Notes: generated by a model not told the origin, from the letters alone. Shown: positions 25,053 to 33,682, numbered from the stretch's first letter. The stretch is 64,000 nt of DNA from Geminisphaera colitermitum TAV2 (GCF_000171235.2 NZ_ABEA03000174.1:1-64000), one strand, 5' to 3'. Program-made: numbers and translations.

Positions 25053-26174
25053 TTAGTTAATCAATACGCGTCCCCATGAGAGGATGAAGTCCAGTGTGAG
25101 CGAGTGGTCGCTGTCTTTTTCCAGCGGGGCATCGGGGATGATGCGAAGAATCGGGTAAAAGGTCTGGTAATCCCACCAGCCAAACCCAAAGCAGCGGACG
25201 GCGGGCAGGTTGCCGTCATTGAGTTGGAAACTTGCGCGGTAAGTGTATTGGAAACTCCCCGGCACGTAGGCGGCGCGGACGGGCTCAACGGTTTTGGTCG
25301 TGCCGGTCAGAGCCCCGGCCTGCGCTTCAAGACCGGGCTGTTTGAAGGCGTCCTGAGAATCGCTCAAAAACACCGGGATGTAATAATTGTATGTGCCGCT
25401 TGGGTGGAAGCGATGGCCCCAGTTGAGGTTTTCAAACTGCGCCTGTCCGCTGATTCCCGCCTGCCAGAACGGCCCGGCAGGCTCGGGGGCGAGCGGTGAA
25501 ACGGCGATGTCGAGTTCCAGCATAACCTTGAGTTGCTGGCCGGTTACGAGCGTAACCCCGGCTCCGGCAAGAACGTCGCGGCCAAACAGGGCGGAATCAG
25601 AGTACAAGGCCCAGCCGATTTCCCGGATGGTGCGTTGCTGGGTGACGGGGGCAAAGATGTAGGTGCGTTTCATGACGACGCTGCCGTTGATGAGGACCAC
25701 GGTGTTGTCGTCAGCGGCATTCCCATAGGTGTCCGTGCGCATGACTTCGGTTTCATGGCCGGTTTGGTTGACATACCAGACGGTGCCGGGAGTCGGCTCG
25801 GCGGATTCGCGGGAGGTTTTGACGGTGGCAGTAACGGCATCGGGGACGGCTTCGATGCGCAGTTCCTCCCCTGTATTTAATTTCAGGAGACGCCCGGCGT
25901 CCTCAGCTTCGAAAAAGCCAGCGGAGGCGGTAACTGTCTTAGCCGTTTGGGTGAAGGTGACAGCGGCGCTGTCGCGTCGGGTGGGTTTCGCACCGGTTCC
26001 GGCAACGGCATAGCGTGTGACTTCGTTCCATCGGTAATTAGCGATGGCATTTAGTCCCCAGTCCAGAATGAGGTTTTTTTTCCACGGGCGGGAGTCGGCA
26101 AGCGTGCCGTCCGGGTTGATTACTTCGATCCGATAGCGGATGGAGGCTCCGAGTTTTGTTTCAATCGTTTTCAT
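25053..26174 (-). CDS. Probable phage structural or receptor-binding protein
   Basis: A 373-aa protein from the ATG of MKTIETKLGASIRYRI, overlapping the upstream stop by 14 bp; a longer frame to 26351 starts inside the upstream gene. It has tail-fibre-like beta segments, including REIGWALYSDSALFGRDVLA and VTGQQLKVMLELDI, a pattern I know from minor structural proteins of phages, and an aromatic C-terminus (RCFGFGWWDYQTFYP). A spike or receptor-binding role is inferred. Confidence 0.6.
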   Translation of the reverse strand: MKTIETKLGASIRYRIEVINPDGTLADSRPWKKNLILDWGLNAIANYRWNEVTRYAVAGTGAKPTRRDSAAVTFTQTAKTVTASAGFFEAEDAGRLLKLNTGEELRIEAVPDAVTATVKTSRESAEPTPGTVWYVNQTGHETEVMRTDTYGNAADDNTVVLINGSVVMKRTYIFAPVTQQRTIREIGWALYSDSALFGRDVLAGAGVTLVTGQQLKVMLELDIAVSPLAPEPAGPFWQAGISGQAQFENLNWGHRFHPSGTYNYYIPVFLSDSQDAFKQPGLEAQAGALTGTTKTVEPVRAAYVPGSFQYTYRASFQLNDGNLPAVRCFGFGWWDYQTFYPILRIIPDAPLEKDSDHSLTLDFILSWGRVLIN

Positions 26175-26814
26175 CGGGTGAGGGGACGGCTTGGGTTTCG
26201 GTCTGGTAGAAAAATGCGGTGAAGGCGGCGCGTTGTTGTAGCGTGTGACTGGATACATAATGCCCGGCGGGCTGGCTTGTCGCGCCCGTGAATGAGGCGC
26301 GTTGCGCGGCGGATTCGATGGCGGCGGTTTCGGTTCCCCCCTCGTAAACAAATGCGGTGAAGGCTACGCGTTGCGTGGCGTTCTCGTGCGCGGCGATGGA
26401 GGGGGAGGGCTGGTAAGAACCGTAATGCGTCGCGCGGATGCGTCCGGTCTGCGTGATGCGAATGCGGCCCGCTTGTGTGGCGCGAACCACGGGCAACAGG
26501 CCCGCGTGTTGCGTGGCAGTCTCGGCAGCGGCAAGGGAGGGAGGGCGGAGGTAAGCGCCGTAATGCGTGGCACGGATGCGTCCGGCCTGTGTGATGCGGA
26601 TGCGGCCCGCTTGCGTGGCACGAACCACGGGCAACAGGCCCGCGTGTTGCGTGGCAGCCTCGGCGGCGTCAATCCGCGTGACGGGGACGTACAGCACGCC
26701 AGTGATCCCGGCGCGTTGCGTGGCGAGGGGGCGCAGATACGGCGTGTAACGTTTGCCCCCCACCCATAGGAGGGGAGTCGGGATGCGCTGAATCTGTGTC
26801 TGCGAAAAGACCAT
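26161..26814 (-). CDS. Provirus protein with internal ~47-aa repeats
   Basis: A 217-aa protein from the ATG of MVFSQTQIQRIPTPLLWVGG. Residues about 50-145 contain two near-identical copies of a block including AAxxATQHAGLLPVV and ITQxGRIRATHYG; weaker ATQR or AAQR units follow toward the C-terminus. The DNA period is about 140 bp (26430-26670). Possibly an elongated structural or adhesive protein. No family recognised. Confidence 0.55.
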   Translation of the reverse strand: MVFSQTQIQRIPTPLLWVGGKRYTPYLRPLATQRAGITGVLYVPVTRIDAAEAATQHAGLLPVVRATQAGRIRITQAGRIRATHYGAYLRPPSLAAAETATQHAGLLPVVRATQAGRIRITQTGRIRATHYGSYQPSPSIAAHENATQRVAFTAFVYEGGTETAAIESAAQRASFTGATSQPAGHYVSSHTLQQRAAFTAFFYQTETQAVPSPDEND

Positions 26815-26818
26815 GCGG

Positions 26819-27178
26819 TTACGGCATCGAAATGGCGCTTTCGGCAGCGGCTTTGACGGCGAGGGGAACAAGGCCGCCGATGGTTTCCGTCATCTTGGAA
26901 ATGGTCTGCGCTTGGGCGGCGTTGGCGGCCCCGGCGCTGTCCATCACGGTTGAGGCGTCGGTTTTGAGGCTGGCGGCGCGGAGAAGGTAATCTCCAGCGA
27001 CAAGTTCCAGCTTTTCAGCGGCCATGTTTTTCGGAAGGATAAGCTCAACGTGTCGCCCGTCAGCCGTGGAAAACTGGAGGCGCGTTGCGGCGTCCCCGGC
27101 GTTGGTTTTTTGAAAGGCCGCGCAGCCGGAAAGGACGGCGAGCGCGGCGAGTAGTGCGATGGTGAATACTGTTTTCAT
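26819..27178 (-). CDS. Provirus-encoded lipoprotein
   Basis: The 119-aa protein has a type II signal (FTIALLAALAVLSGC) with the lipidated Cys at about residue 19, followed by a helical, Ala-rich domain. It is one of four neighbouring provirus genes with export signals. Candidate for envelope egress or superinfection exclusion. Confidence 0.65.
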   Translation of the reverse strand: MKTVFTIALLAALAVLSGCAAFQKTNAGDAATRLQFSTADGRHVELILPKNMAAEKLELVAGDYLLRAASLKTDASTVMDSAGAANAAQAQTISKMTETIGGLVPLAVKAAAESAISMP

Positions 27179-27185
27179 GTGTGTA

Positions 27186-27674
27186 TTAGCGTTTGATGTG
27201 GCGTTGACGGTAAAAGTCGGGGAGACGGGCGGATGGCTTTGACGGATAGGGCAGGCCGGTGCGTTTTTCGTAGTTGTTTTTCCATGACGAGAAACCCCCG
27301 ATGCGGACAGAACGATGGATCGTGTGACGGGTAAGCCAATTCACACCCAAATCGTCCATTGCCTCCAAAAACACGGCATCGGCCTGTTTGCGCATGATAT
27401 GGATTTCTGGCGTGTTGTGTTTTTCCGTCGCCTGATACCAGTAAAGTAAATCGTGGATGACGGCGGCGGCCGTGTATTTTCCAGCAGGCGGAAACACGCG
27501 CCAGAAAACGCGAGGGATGCTGGCAAGGTCAGTGTCGAACCCAGCCTCAACAGTGATCGTTCCGAGGGTTGAAGACTCAAACACGAACGGCTCCAACAGG
27601 AGCAATGAGCGATCTTCCCCAAGGATGGTTTCCGTTCGGAGCGGGAGCGGGAACTTGACGAGTGCGGCGGTCAT
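27186..27674 (-). CDS. DUF1353 family protein
   Basis: The 162-aa protein shows the DUF1353 signature: GFDTDLASIPRVFWRVFPPA then YTAAAVIHDLLYW, and a later HIMRKQADAVFLEAM. The family is common in phage genomes and its function is unknown; it is frequently near structural or lysis genes. It starts 4 bp inside the previous gene. Confidence 0.75.
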   Translation of the reverse strand: MTAALVKFPLPLRTETILGEDRSLLLLEPFVFESSTLGTITVEAGFDTDLASIPRVFWRVFPPAGKYTAAAVIHDLLYWYQATEKHNTPEIHIMRKQADAVFLEAMDDLGVNWLTRHTIHRSVRIGGFSSWKNNYEKRTGLPYPSKPSARLPDFYRQRHIKR

Positions 27675-28141
27675 TTTTGTTCGGCGGCGAGGGCGCGGAA
27701 ATAATTGAGGCGGTCGGGGGCGGCACGGTCGGGACCGCGACGGCGCTCAAACGAGTCGATCTGGCGGGCCATGATGCCAAGCGGCGTGCCGTGGGGGGGC
27801 GTGATGGCGGGGCGGGCAAGCCCGGCCTTCGCCATGAGGCCGGAGATTCGGTCACTGCGCCGGAAAAGCGGGTTGACCGGCGCTTCTGGCAACACGGGCG
27901 GAACCACGGAGGGGGGGGGAGGGGTGGCATCGACAAGGGCGGGGGCCGTCTCCACGGCGGGAGGGGGCGCTTCCGCCTGTGTGCAGGCGGGGCGGGCGTC
28001 AACGGCGGGTTGCGCAGCCGGGGGCGTGCGCAGCCGCTCAACGCGGGCGAAGCGCTCCAACATCGTCGGTTGCGGCGGCAGATCGGCCAGCGCAAGCAGG
28101 CCGGAGAGCATGAGCAAGGATACAATGAGGAGCGTTCGCAT
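27671..28141 (-). CDS. Exported Pro-rich provirus protein
   Basis: The 156-aa protein has a signal peptide (LLIVSLLMLSGLLALA), a central Pro/Ala-rich linker (about 40-90, containing PPPPSVVPPVLPEAP) and a C-terminal basic helical part (DRISGLMAKAGLARP, DRLNYFRALAAEQK). The linker could span the periplasm. A G9-A-G4 tract at 27911-27924 encodes part of the proline run. Function unknown. Confidence 0.55.
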   Translation of the reverse strand: MRTLLIVSLLMLSGLLALADLPPQPTMLERFARVERLRTPPAAQPAVDARPACTQAEAPPPAVETAPALVDATPPPPSVVPPVLPEAPVNPLFRRSDRISGLMAKAGLARPAITPPHGTPLGIMARQIDSFERRRGPDRAAPDRLNYFRALAAEQK

Positions 28142-28181
28142 GGCGTGTGTTTCGTGTGTAGTTGGTTTCTTACTACGATTT

Positions 28182-28874
28182 TTATTTCACCCGTTCCGAG
28201 ACGGACAGGATCGTCATCAGCTCTTCAAGCCATGCGTCACGAGCGGCGGTCTTGGGCAGGGAGTTGGCGGCGCGGGATTCGGCTTTTACAAGCGCGATGG
28301 CGCGGTCAACGGGGAGGCTCGCAACGTAGTTGGAAAACCATCGTTGGTATCCGCGTTCCATCACGGCCTTTCCGAGGACGGCTTTGCGGGCGTTGGTGGC
28401 GATTTCCGGCGCGCCAAGTCGTTTGGCGGCGACGGCGAAATGCGACTGGTTATTCGGCGTCACAGGGATTGCGGCGAGTTCGTCCGCCGTCGCAAACGAC
28501 CGGATGAATGTCGTGGGCGAATACTCGCGGGCGAGTTCCTTCACGTCCGGCACGCCGGGGAGCGGCGTGATGGGATGCTTTGCATTCGGCGCGAGCCTGC
28601 CAGCGTAGTTGCGCACGATAATCGACGCAACGCCCGGAGCGGCTTCCGCAACCTCGGCGATGTTGGGCAGGGCGAGGGCAAAGACAGCGGCATCGTTGGC
28701 GAGACGCCATTCACCATAGCCCTTGCCTTGCGTTGTTTTGTAAACAGCTTCGCCCTGTTTTTGCAACGCGATGGCCTGTTGCGCGGGCGTGAGAGCGGGG
28801 ACCGGGGCCGCCGCGAATGCGAGGCTCGCGCCAAGGGCGAAAGCCGGGATGATGTGGAGCATGATTTTTTTCAT
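28182..28874 (-). CDS. Exported provirus protein
   Basis: The 230-aa protein has a clear signal peptide (MLHIIPAFALGASLAFAAAP) and an alpha-helical mature domain (LTPAQQAIALQKQGEAVYKT, ATADELAAIPVTPNNQSHFA). No family recognised. Export suggests a role in the envelope during entry or exit. Confidence 0.55.
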   Translation of the reverse strand: MKKIMLHIIPAFALGASLAFAAAPVPALTPAQQAIALQKQGEAVYKTTQGKGYGEWRLANDAAVFALALPNIAEVAEAAPGVASIIVRNYAGRLAPNAKHPITPLPGVPDVKELAREYSPTTFIRSFATADELAAIPVTPNNQSHFAVAAKRLGAPEIATNARKAVLGKAVMERGYQRWFSNYVASLPVDRAIALVKAESRAANSLPKTAARDAWLEELMTILSVSERVK

Positions 28875-28922
28875 GATGTGTAGTTGTGGTTAGGATACCG
28901 GCCTGATTCTGGCCGGAAATTG

Positions 28923-29738
28923 TCAGGGGGTGGGTTTCACGAGTGACCAAGTCGGCATGATTGGTGTCCAAATGTTTTCGTAGGAACCGCCGCTGATCCT
29001 CTGATAACTCCAAACGAGGTTCGGGTTGTCGGGGCGGATTTTGGCATCGACAGCGAAAACCACGATGGCGGCGGAAATGATCGAATCCGGCGATTTGCGT
29101 GCCGCGTAGATGCTCTGATCCGCTGGCTGACGCAGCCAGCGGCGTTTGTCCGGGTTTTTGCTATCGGTGTAATAGACAGCAACGGGCTTAGGCCCGGTTT
29201 GTCCGCTCACGCTGGCGCGCGCCGGATCGGGTGAATGATAGTATGCGTAAAGATCGGTGAATGGCGTGTGTTCGCCGAAATTGGATTCCGTAGCCTTCGC
29301 TTCAAAGTCCGAGGCCAGCTTCCACACGCTCTGCTCAAAATCATAATACCGCCCAAGCGGGATCGTGAGAACGCAATAAGTCGGCTGCAAGGCGATCATG
29401 CCTCCTGCGGCGGGCAGGCTGACACTGTAGCCGCCAGCGGGGATGGACGAAGGGGCATGGAGGGTAATGTAGTAGCTGGACGCCCCCGGTGTGAACCGGA
29501 TGGCCTGCGGGCGCCCGGTCGCCCCCGTAGTCACCCCCAACAGGTTATACCAAGCCTGCACGGCGGTGTCTGCCTTCGCGCCTTGTTCGACGGTGGCGAG
29601 TCCATTGATCGTGGTTCCCGCTGGCACGGTCAGCGTGCCAGAGATTTCAGTCTGCCCGGTCAGTTTCGCGTCTTTGATCGGTGTGGCGGCATACGCCGCG
29701 CCTGCCACAAAAAGGAAAATGGAGAGAATGCGTGTCAT
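28923..29738 (-). CDS. Exported provirus protein, beta-rich
   Basis: A 271-aa protein from the ATG of MTRILSIFLFVAGAAYA, which overlaps the upstream stop by 4 bp; a longer frame to 29843 lies antisense-like within the upstream gene. After the signal peptide come beta-rich stretches (ISGTLTVPAGTTINGLATVE, YYITLHAPSSIPAGGYSVSL) resembling spike or fibre shafts. A role as an attachment spike is possible. Confidence 0.55.
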   Translation of the reverse strand: MTRILSIFLFVAGAAYAATPIKDAKLTGQTEISGTLTVPAGTTINGLATVEQGAKADTAVQAWYNLLGVTTGATGRPQAIRFTPGASSYYITLHAPSSIPAGGYSVSLPAAGGMIALQPTYCVLTIPLGRYYDFEQSVWKLASDFEAKATESNFGEHTPFTDLYAYYHSPDPARASVSGQTGPKPVAVYYTDSKNPDKRRWLRQPADQSIYAARKSPDSIISAAIVVFAVDAKIRPDNPNLVWSYQRISGGSYENIWTPIMPTWSLVKPTP

Positions 29739-30106
29739 GGCAAAATGAGGCAGACGAGGATGTGCCCGGCGATGGATGGCGGGCCGGAGAGTTCGACGGT
29801 GAAGCCATACATCGTGATCGACTCGGCAACCGGGTTTGCCCAAAGGTTATCGCCGTTTTCGGGCTTGGTAATGGAACAAAAAATACGCGATGGAGGCGCG
29901 GCAAAAGGAACAGGAAACTCGACAATCACGGCGGATGCACCAGCGGCAATGGGCGTGGACACCAGCACAGGGGCGAATCCGCCGCCGAGAGCTTGCGCAG
30001 CGATGCGACACGGGCCATCCGGTCCGTTCATTTCGACGTAGTCGCCGGGTGCGGCAGTTTCTTTTTCCGGGAGGTCGAGAATGGTTTCGTAAATAAGATC
30101 GGGCAT
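29735..30106 (-). CDS. Provirus hypothetical, probable minor structural protein
   Basis: The 123-aa protein is beta-rich and lacks membrane segments (AAGASAVIVEFPVPFAAPPS, ITMYGFTVELSGPPSIAGHI). It sits between two likely virion genes and overlaps the next by 4 bp. It could be a vertex or spike component. Confidence 0.5.
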   Translation of the reverse strand: MPDLIYETILDLPEKETAAPGDYVEMNGPDGPCRIAAQALGGGFAPVLVSTPIAAGASAVIVEFPVPFAAPPSRIFCSITKPENGDNLWANPVAESITMYGFTVELSGPPSIAGHILVCLILP

Positions 30107-30120
30107 GGCGACGAGGGCGG

Positions 30121-30690
30121 TTAGAGCAGATACCAGAATTCAGCGATGCGCACTTGAACGGCGGCGGTAGCGGGATTCTTGATACGAATAAATTCGCTGG
30201 TGACGTGGCTGATCGTTTCCCCAGCGCGAACGATGCCCCACGACACGCCTGCCTCATTTTGGAGTTCCAAGGCAACGGCACCGTCGAGATTGGAAATTAC
30301 CACGCATTTGCGGCGAAAATGGTTGCCGGTGGCGACACCGGACAGGTCGATTTTTTCGTTGGCGGGGATTATCCCTCCTGGGCAAACAGGCACCGGCACG
30401 GCCCGCGCTTCGACTTGGTCAACGCGTCGGTCAATAAATTCGGAATAGCCGGTCCAGATGTCCACGTTGCCTGCCCCGCCATCGGGCAGGCGCACCACGA
30501 TGCGCGAAAAGTCTTCGTCGTAACGTATGCCTTGCCCGGCGCGGAGAAGTGTTTCGCTTTCTTCGTCCACCTTGACGAGCACGGGACCGAGTGCGTTGAC
30601 GATCTGGATATACCGCCCGCGTGCCACCAGCACAGCGGGGGCGGGGGAGGGGATTACGACGAGATGAATGGTGCTGCTTCCTGATAACAT
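30121..30690 (-). CDS. Provirus hypothetical, probable virion protein
   Basis: The 189-aa protein is predicted all-beta (GRYIQIVNALGPVLVKVDEE, DFSRIVVRLPDGGAGNVDIW, VVISNLDGAVALELQNEAG). Its position after the membrane-protein genes would suit a penton or minor capsid protein, but nothing in sequence proves it. Confidence 0.5.
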   Translation of the reverse strand: MLSGSSTIHLVVIPSPAPAVLVARGRYIQIVNALGPVLVKVDEESETLLRAGQGIRYDEDFSRIVVRLPDGGAGNVDIWTGYSEFIDRRVDQVEARAVPVPVCPGGIIPANEKIDLSGVATGNHFRRKCVVISNLDGAVALELQNEAGVSWGIVRAGETISHVTSEFIRIKNPATAAVQVRIAEFWYLL

Positions 30691-30705
30691 GGTGTGGATA
30701 GGTGG

Positions 30706-31800
30706 TTATTTTTTCTTCGGTTTTGCCGACTGTTTGGCAGAGGGGGGGGAGGGGGGACGGGCGGGCGCGGGGAGCGGCGTCGATTGATTACGAAACAGGA
30801 GTGCGATCAGGGCGATGACCAGCCCGGCGCCGACTGCGACGGCGCCAGTAATCCATGTCTTGTTTTCCGTAAGGGCGGGGGATTGGTTTTGCGCGAACTT
30901 TTCCACGGTCGAACTGACCAGATCGCCAGCGGTGGACGTGGCCCCGCGCGCGATGTCGTAAGAGCCGTTCACGGCCTGCATGGTCGCCACTTGGTTGTTC
31001 TGCAGGACTTGTTGCATGGTGTCCAACACGGTGGCGGTGTTGTCATGCATGTAAGCGAGGGTGTCGCGGTTCGCGCCGGTCACTGCGTCGATGGAGCGGC
31101 CTCCCATGTCGGAGGCAAAGGCGAAGGCGGAATCGTTGTTGTGCGTGATGGCGTCGAGAGCACCGGTGAACGCCTTGTCCACGGTGTCCAGACTCATGGC
31201 CGTGGTGAGAGTGTTGCTCTCCAGCGCGGCCTGCGAGGTGACGTTCGCGGCCTGTGTGGCTGCGTTCGCGGACTGTGCGGCTGACTGCGCATCCGCGCGT
31301 TGGTTCATCATGGCGATTTGGGCAATGCCCATCGCCTGTGCGGTGGCCTTGTCCACGGTGTCCAGACTCATGGCCGTGGTGAGGGCGTTGCTCTCCAGCG
31401 CGGCCTGCGTGGTCGCCACGTTCCCGTCGATCGCTGCGCGGGCGGTTTCGCCCTGATCGGCCATGACGTCTCTCGCGAAGTCGAAGGAGGAGGCTATCGC
31501 GCCGTGGTCCGTTTGCTGCATGTTTACGGTGTTGCCGTCACCTTTGATCCCTCCTGTGACGCTGCCCGTGGTGACGGTGTCCTTGGACGAATAATTGACC
31601 TTGAGGCTCTGGTCCACTTTGCCCGAGCCAGAGACGGAAACGGCCTGATCTTGCGCGCCCGCTGAGTTGGAGCGGTCGCCTGTGGCAACGTTTCCCAACG
31701 CGCCGGTCCCGACGTTGTTGGGGGCTTCCGTCGCATTGGTGTCAGCAGAACTGCTCGCACTCGAACTATTCCCTCCTAAGAGTGATGAGATAAAACTCAT
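30706..31800 (-). CDS. Long repetitive membrane-anchored virion-type protein
   Basis: The 364-aa protein has a Ser/Asn-rich start, then a parallel-beta-like segment, then long Ala-rich helices carrying two near-identical copies of AALESNxLTTAMSLDTVDKA (64-bp DNA repeats at 31172-31235 and 31345-31408). A single membrane helix near residue 325 (WITGAVAVGAGLVIALIALL) is followed by a Pro/Lys tail. It overlaps the previous gene by ATGA. It looks like a membrane-anchored rod or tape-like component of the particle. Confidence 0.6.
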   Translation of the reverse strand: MSFISSLLGGNSSSASSSADTNATEAPNNVGTGALGNVATGDRSNSAGAQDQAVSVSGSGKVDQSLKVNYSSKDTVTTGSVTGGIKGDGNTVNMQQTDHGAIASSFDFARDVMADQGETARAAIDGNVATTQAALESNALTTAMSLDTVDKATAQAMGIAQIAMMNQRADAQSAAQSANAATQAANVTSQAALESNTLTTAMSLDTVDKAFTGALDAITHNNDSAFAFASDMGGRSIDAVTGANRDTLAYMHDNTATVLDTMQQVLQNNQVATMQAVNGSYDIARGATSTAGDLVSSTVEKFAQNQSPALTENKTWITGAVAVGAGLVIALIALLFRNQSTPLPAPARPPSPPSAKQSAKPKKK

Positions 31801-32129
31801 GGGCGTTTGCCTTTCTTGTGTTTTCGGGGACGTCGGGCGGCGACAATGATGCCGATCAACAGCACGCCGCCCGCGACTACCGCGGCGGCAATGATGCCGA
31901 GTTCGCCTAGGACCGCGCCCCAGTCCACGGCGGCAAGTCCGCTGGAACCGGAGTTATCCGTGTTCGAGGACGTGGTTTTGTTTCCGTCCCCAAAAACGTT
32001 GTTTCCGAACGTGATCTTGCCGTTGTTGGTGAGATTGGAGGGGACGGATGGGGCCGCAGCCTCGCCACCTCCACTTTTCCCCGCCATGCTAGCCACAGCG
32101 GAAATTGCGCCAATGATTGCGGGAAACAT
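31797..32129 (-). CDS. Provirus small membrane protein
   Basis: The 110-aa protein has a hydrophobic start, a polar Asn/Gly/Ser-rich middle (NNGKITFGNNVFGDGNKT) and one strong membrane helix (LGELGIIAAAVVAGGVLLIG) ending RRPRKHKKGKRP. This suits a virion-membrane protein with a basic tail facing DNA. Confidence 0.6.
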   Translation of the reverse strand: MFPAIIGAISAVASMAGKSGGGEAAAPSVPSNLTNNGKITFGNNVFGDGNKTTSSNTDNSGSSGLAAVDWGAVLGELGIIAAAVVAGGVLLIGIIVAARRPRKHKKGKRP

Positions 32130-32150
32130 GCGATTGGTCCAATGGGTGGG

Positions 32151-32444
32151 TTAGTCTCTGCCGCGAAGGAAGAGGATGAGGAAGAGTCCGCCGATGGCGG
32201 CGAGTCCCGCGCACACGAGTGCGATGATGCCTCCGGTTGAGAGGCCGCCGCCAGTCGCGGGTGTGGATTGACCGGACGTTTTGACCGCCTCTGCCGCCGC
32301 TTTTGCATCCGTGGCGGATGCCTTCGCCTGCTCTTTCGCGGTCTTTGCGCCCAAATACCCTGTCGCCAGAGTGGTAATGCCGGTGAACAGTTGGCTGAAC
32401 CAGTCGCCAGAGCCAGAGGACGCGGATGTTGCTGTGTCTGCCAT
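32151..32444 (-). CDS. Provirus small membrane protein
   Basis: The 97-aa protein has an amphipathic N-terminus, an Ala/Lys-rich helix (AKTAKEQAKASATDAKAAAE) and a C-terminal membrane helix (GGIIALVCAGLAAIGGLFLI). It lies directly downstream of the capsid gene. Probably a virion membrane or scaffold-like protein. Confidence 0.6.
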   Translation of the reverse strand: MADTATSASSGSGDWFSQLFTGITTLATGYLGAKTAKEQAKASATDAKAAAEAVKTSGQSTPATGGGLSTGGIIALVCAGLAAIGGLFLILFLRGRD

Positions 32445-32472
32445 GATGGTGTGTGCCGCTTCTCTCCCCCCT

Positions 32473-32501
32473 CCCCCGGATTAATGCCGGGGGGGGGGGG
32501 G
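32473..32501. other. Hairpin running into a 13-G tract after the capsid gene
   Basis: CCCCCGG (32473-32479) pairs with CCGGGGG (32487-32493) around ATTAATG, and the G run continues to 32501. It lies between the capsid gene stop and the next start, so it could modulate read-through and favour capsid expression over downstream genes. Confidence 0.5.
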
Positions 32502-32551
32502 AACGGTCTTTTCAGGTTGTGTGGTGTGGTGGATGAGTGGATACGCGCGGC

Positions 32552-33508
32552 TTAGCCCGCGAATCCCATCGAGATCGTCTCCGCTACGCGGTCCACGGTC
32601 TGGGAACCGGGCGCGGTCAGCTCATAGATCATGGCGCGGTTCGCCGTGATCCATTCGGTGCGTCCGTTGAGGTCAAAGCACACGAGCCCCGGGATGTCAT
32701 CTGGCAGCGTGACATTGTAGCGCGCAAGAAGCGCAACGGCCTCCGCTCGCGAGAGGTCATAGACTTGCTCGCCATCGACAAGGATGCGAATGCGCGTAAG
32801 TGGTGCCGTGGCGGCATCGTTGCCGCCGAAGAACCACAGGCGACACACGTTTTTGCCGATGTCTTTTCCGTCGATCGTGTTCATCCCCTGCGTCAGAGGA
32901 TGTGTGTTGGACAACTGACGAACAACGGGCGTGATGGTCTGCCAGCCGGGCGTTCCGGCAGCGGCAAGCGCTCTCGGCACTTGGCGCTGCAAGAGCCCCC
33001 CTGTCAGACGCGAGGGATCGGTTGCCTCACCGACTCCCACGTAGCGTTGTGCGACAAGGCGGTCATAGGCTTGCAGTCCGACGACTTGCACGAGCGTCCC
33101 GGCAGGCTGGGTCTTCAGCTTTATGTGGACGGTGAAATTTGACTGGCCATACATGGCCCAAGCGGTGGCGACTTGTGAATCGTAGCCTTCCTGCCACGGC
33201 TCGGCAAAATGCGTGGTGACGATGTTCTCTGGGTCCGGGTGCCCGTTGGCCGCGTTGATCTGGCGGATGCGCCGCGCGGAGAGGTTGCGGATGTCCTGTG
33301 TCCCAACGACGTATTTGATCCACTCAATCACGTCTTCAGCCGGGGCGGACACCATGACCGGCGCTGGGACTTCCTGCGTCGGGGCAGGCTGTATAAAGCA
33401 CTGGTAAGACAGATGATGATACCGACGGTCAACCTGCATGGCTGCGTTCGCGACACCTCCTACGGCGACAGACTCAAGGCTGGTAATGGGTTCAATGATG
33501 ATAGCCAT
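32552..33508 (-). CDS. Probable double-jelly-roll major capsid protein
   Basis: The 318-aa protein shows the same pattern twice. Near residues 60-90 it has VIEWIKYVVGTQDIRNLSAR then IRQINAANGH; near 230-270 it has LTRIRILVDGEQVYDLSRAE then ALLARYNVTLPDD. In PM2-like capsid proteins an (I/V)xxIxVxxDG strand followed by a short helix marks each jelly roll. The N-terminus (SLESVAVGGVANAAMQVDRRY) also fits. Length lies within the family range of 270-400 aa. It is followed by small membrane-protein genes, as in membrane-containing viruses. Identification is by pattern only; a structure prediction would settle it. Confidence 0.7.
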   Translation of the reverse strand: MAIIIEPITSLESVAVGGVANAAMQVDRRYHHLSYQCFIQPAPTQEVPAPVMVSAPAEDVIEWIKYVVGTQDIRNLSARRIRQINAANGHPDPENIVTTHFAEPWQEGYDSQVATAWAMYGQSNFTVHIKLKTQPAGTLVQVVGLQAYDRLVAQRYVGVGEATDPSRLTGGLLQRQVPRALAAAGTPGWQTITPVVRQLSNTHPLTQGMNTIDGKDIGKNVCRLWFFGGNDAATAPLTRIRILVDGEQVYDLSRAEAVALLARYNVTLPDDIPGLVCFDLNGRTEWITANRAMIYELTAPGSQTVDRVAETISMGFAG

Positions 33509-33556
33509 AATGTGTATTGTTTTTTCGATACGGTTACGGTTCGTGGTGGGGAGAGC

Positions 33557-33682
33557 TTAGGCGGCTCCCTTCTTGGCGAATTTGCTCAGGAGCTTGCTGC
33601 TGGGATTGCGGGCCGCGAAAAAGAGCGCCCCGGTAACTCCGACTGCGGCGGAGACGACAATAATGATGATGCTTTTAATCAT
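33557..33682 (-). CDS. Tiny membrane protein
   Basis: A 41-aa protein from the ATG of MIKSIIIIVVSAAVGVTGAL: one membrane helix then a basic tail ending KFAKKGAA. A longer frame to 33763 begins within the iteron region and is less likely. It is first in the structural operon. Confidence 0.55.
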   Translation of the reverse strand: MIKSIIIIVVSAAVGVTGALFFAARNPSSKLLSKFAKKGAA

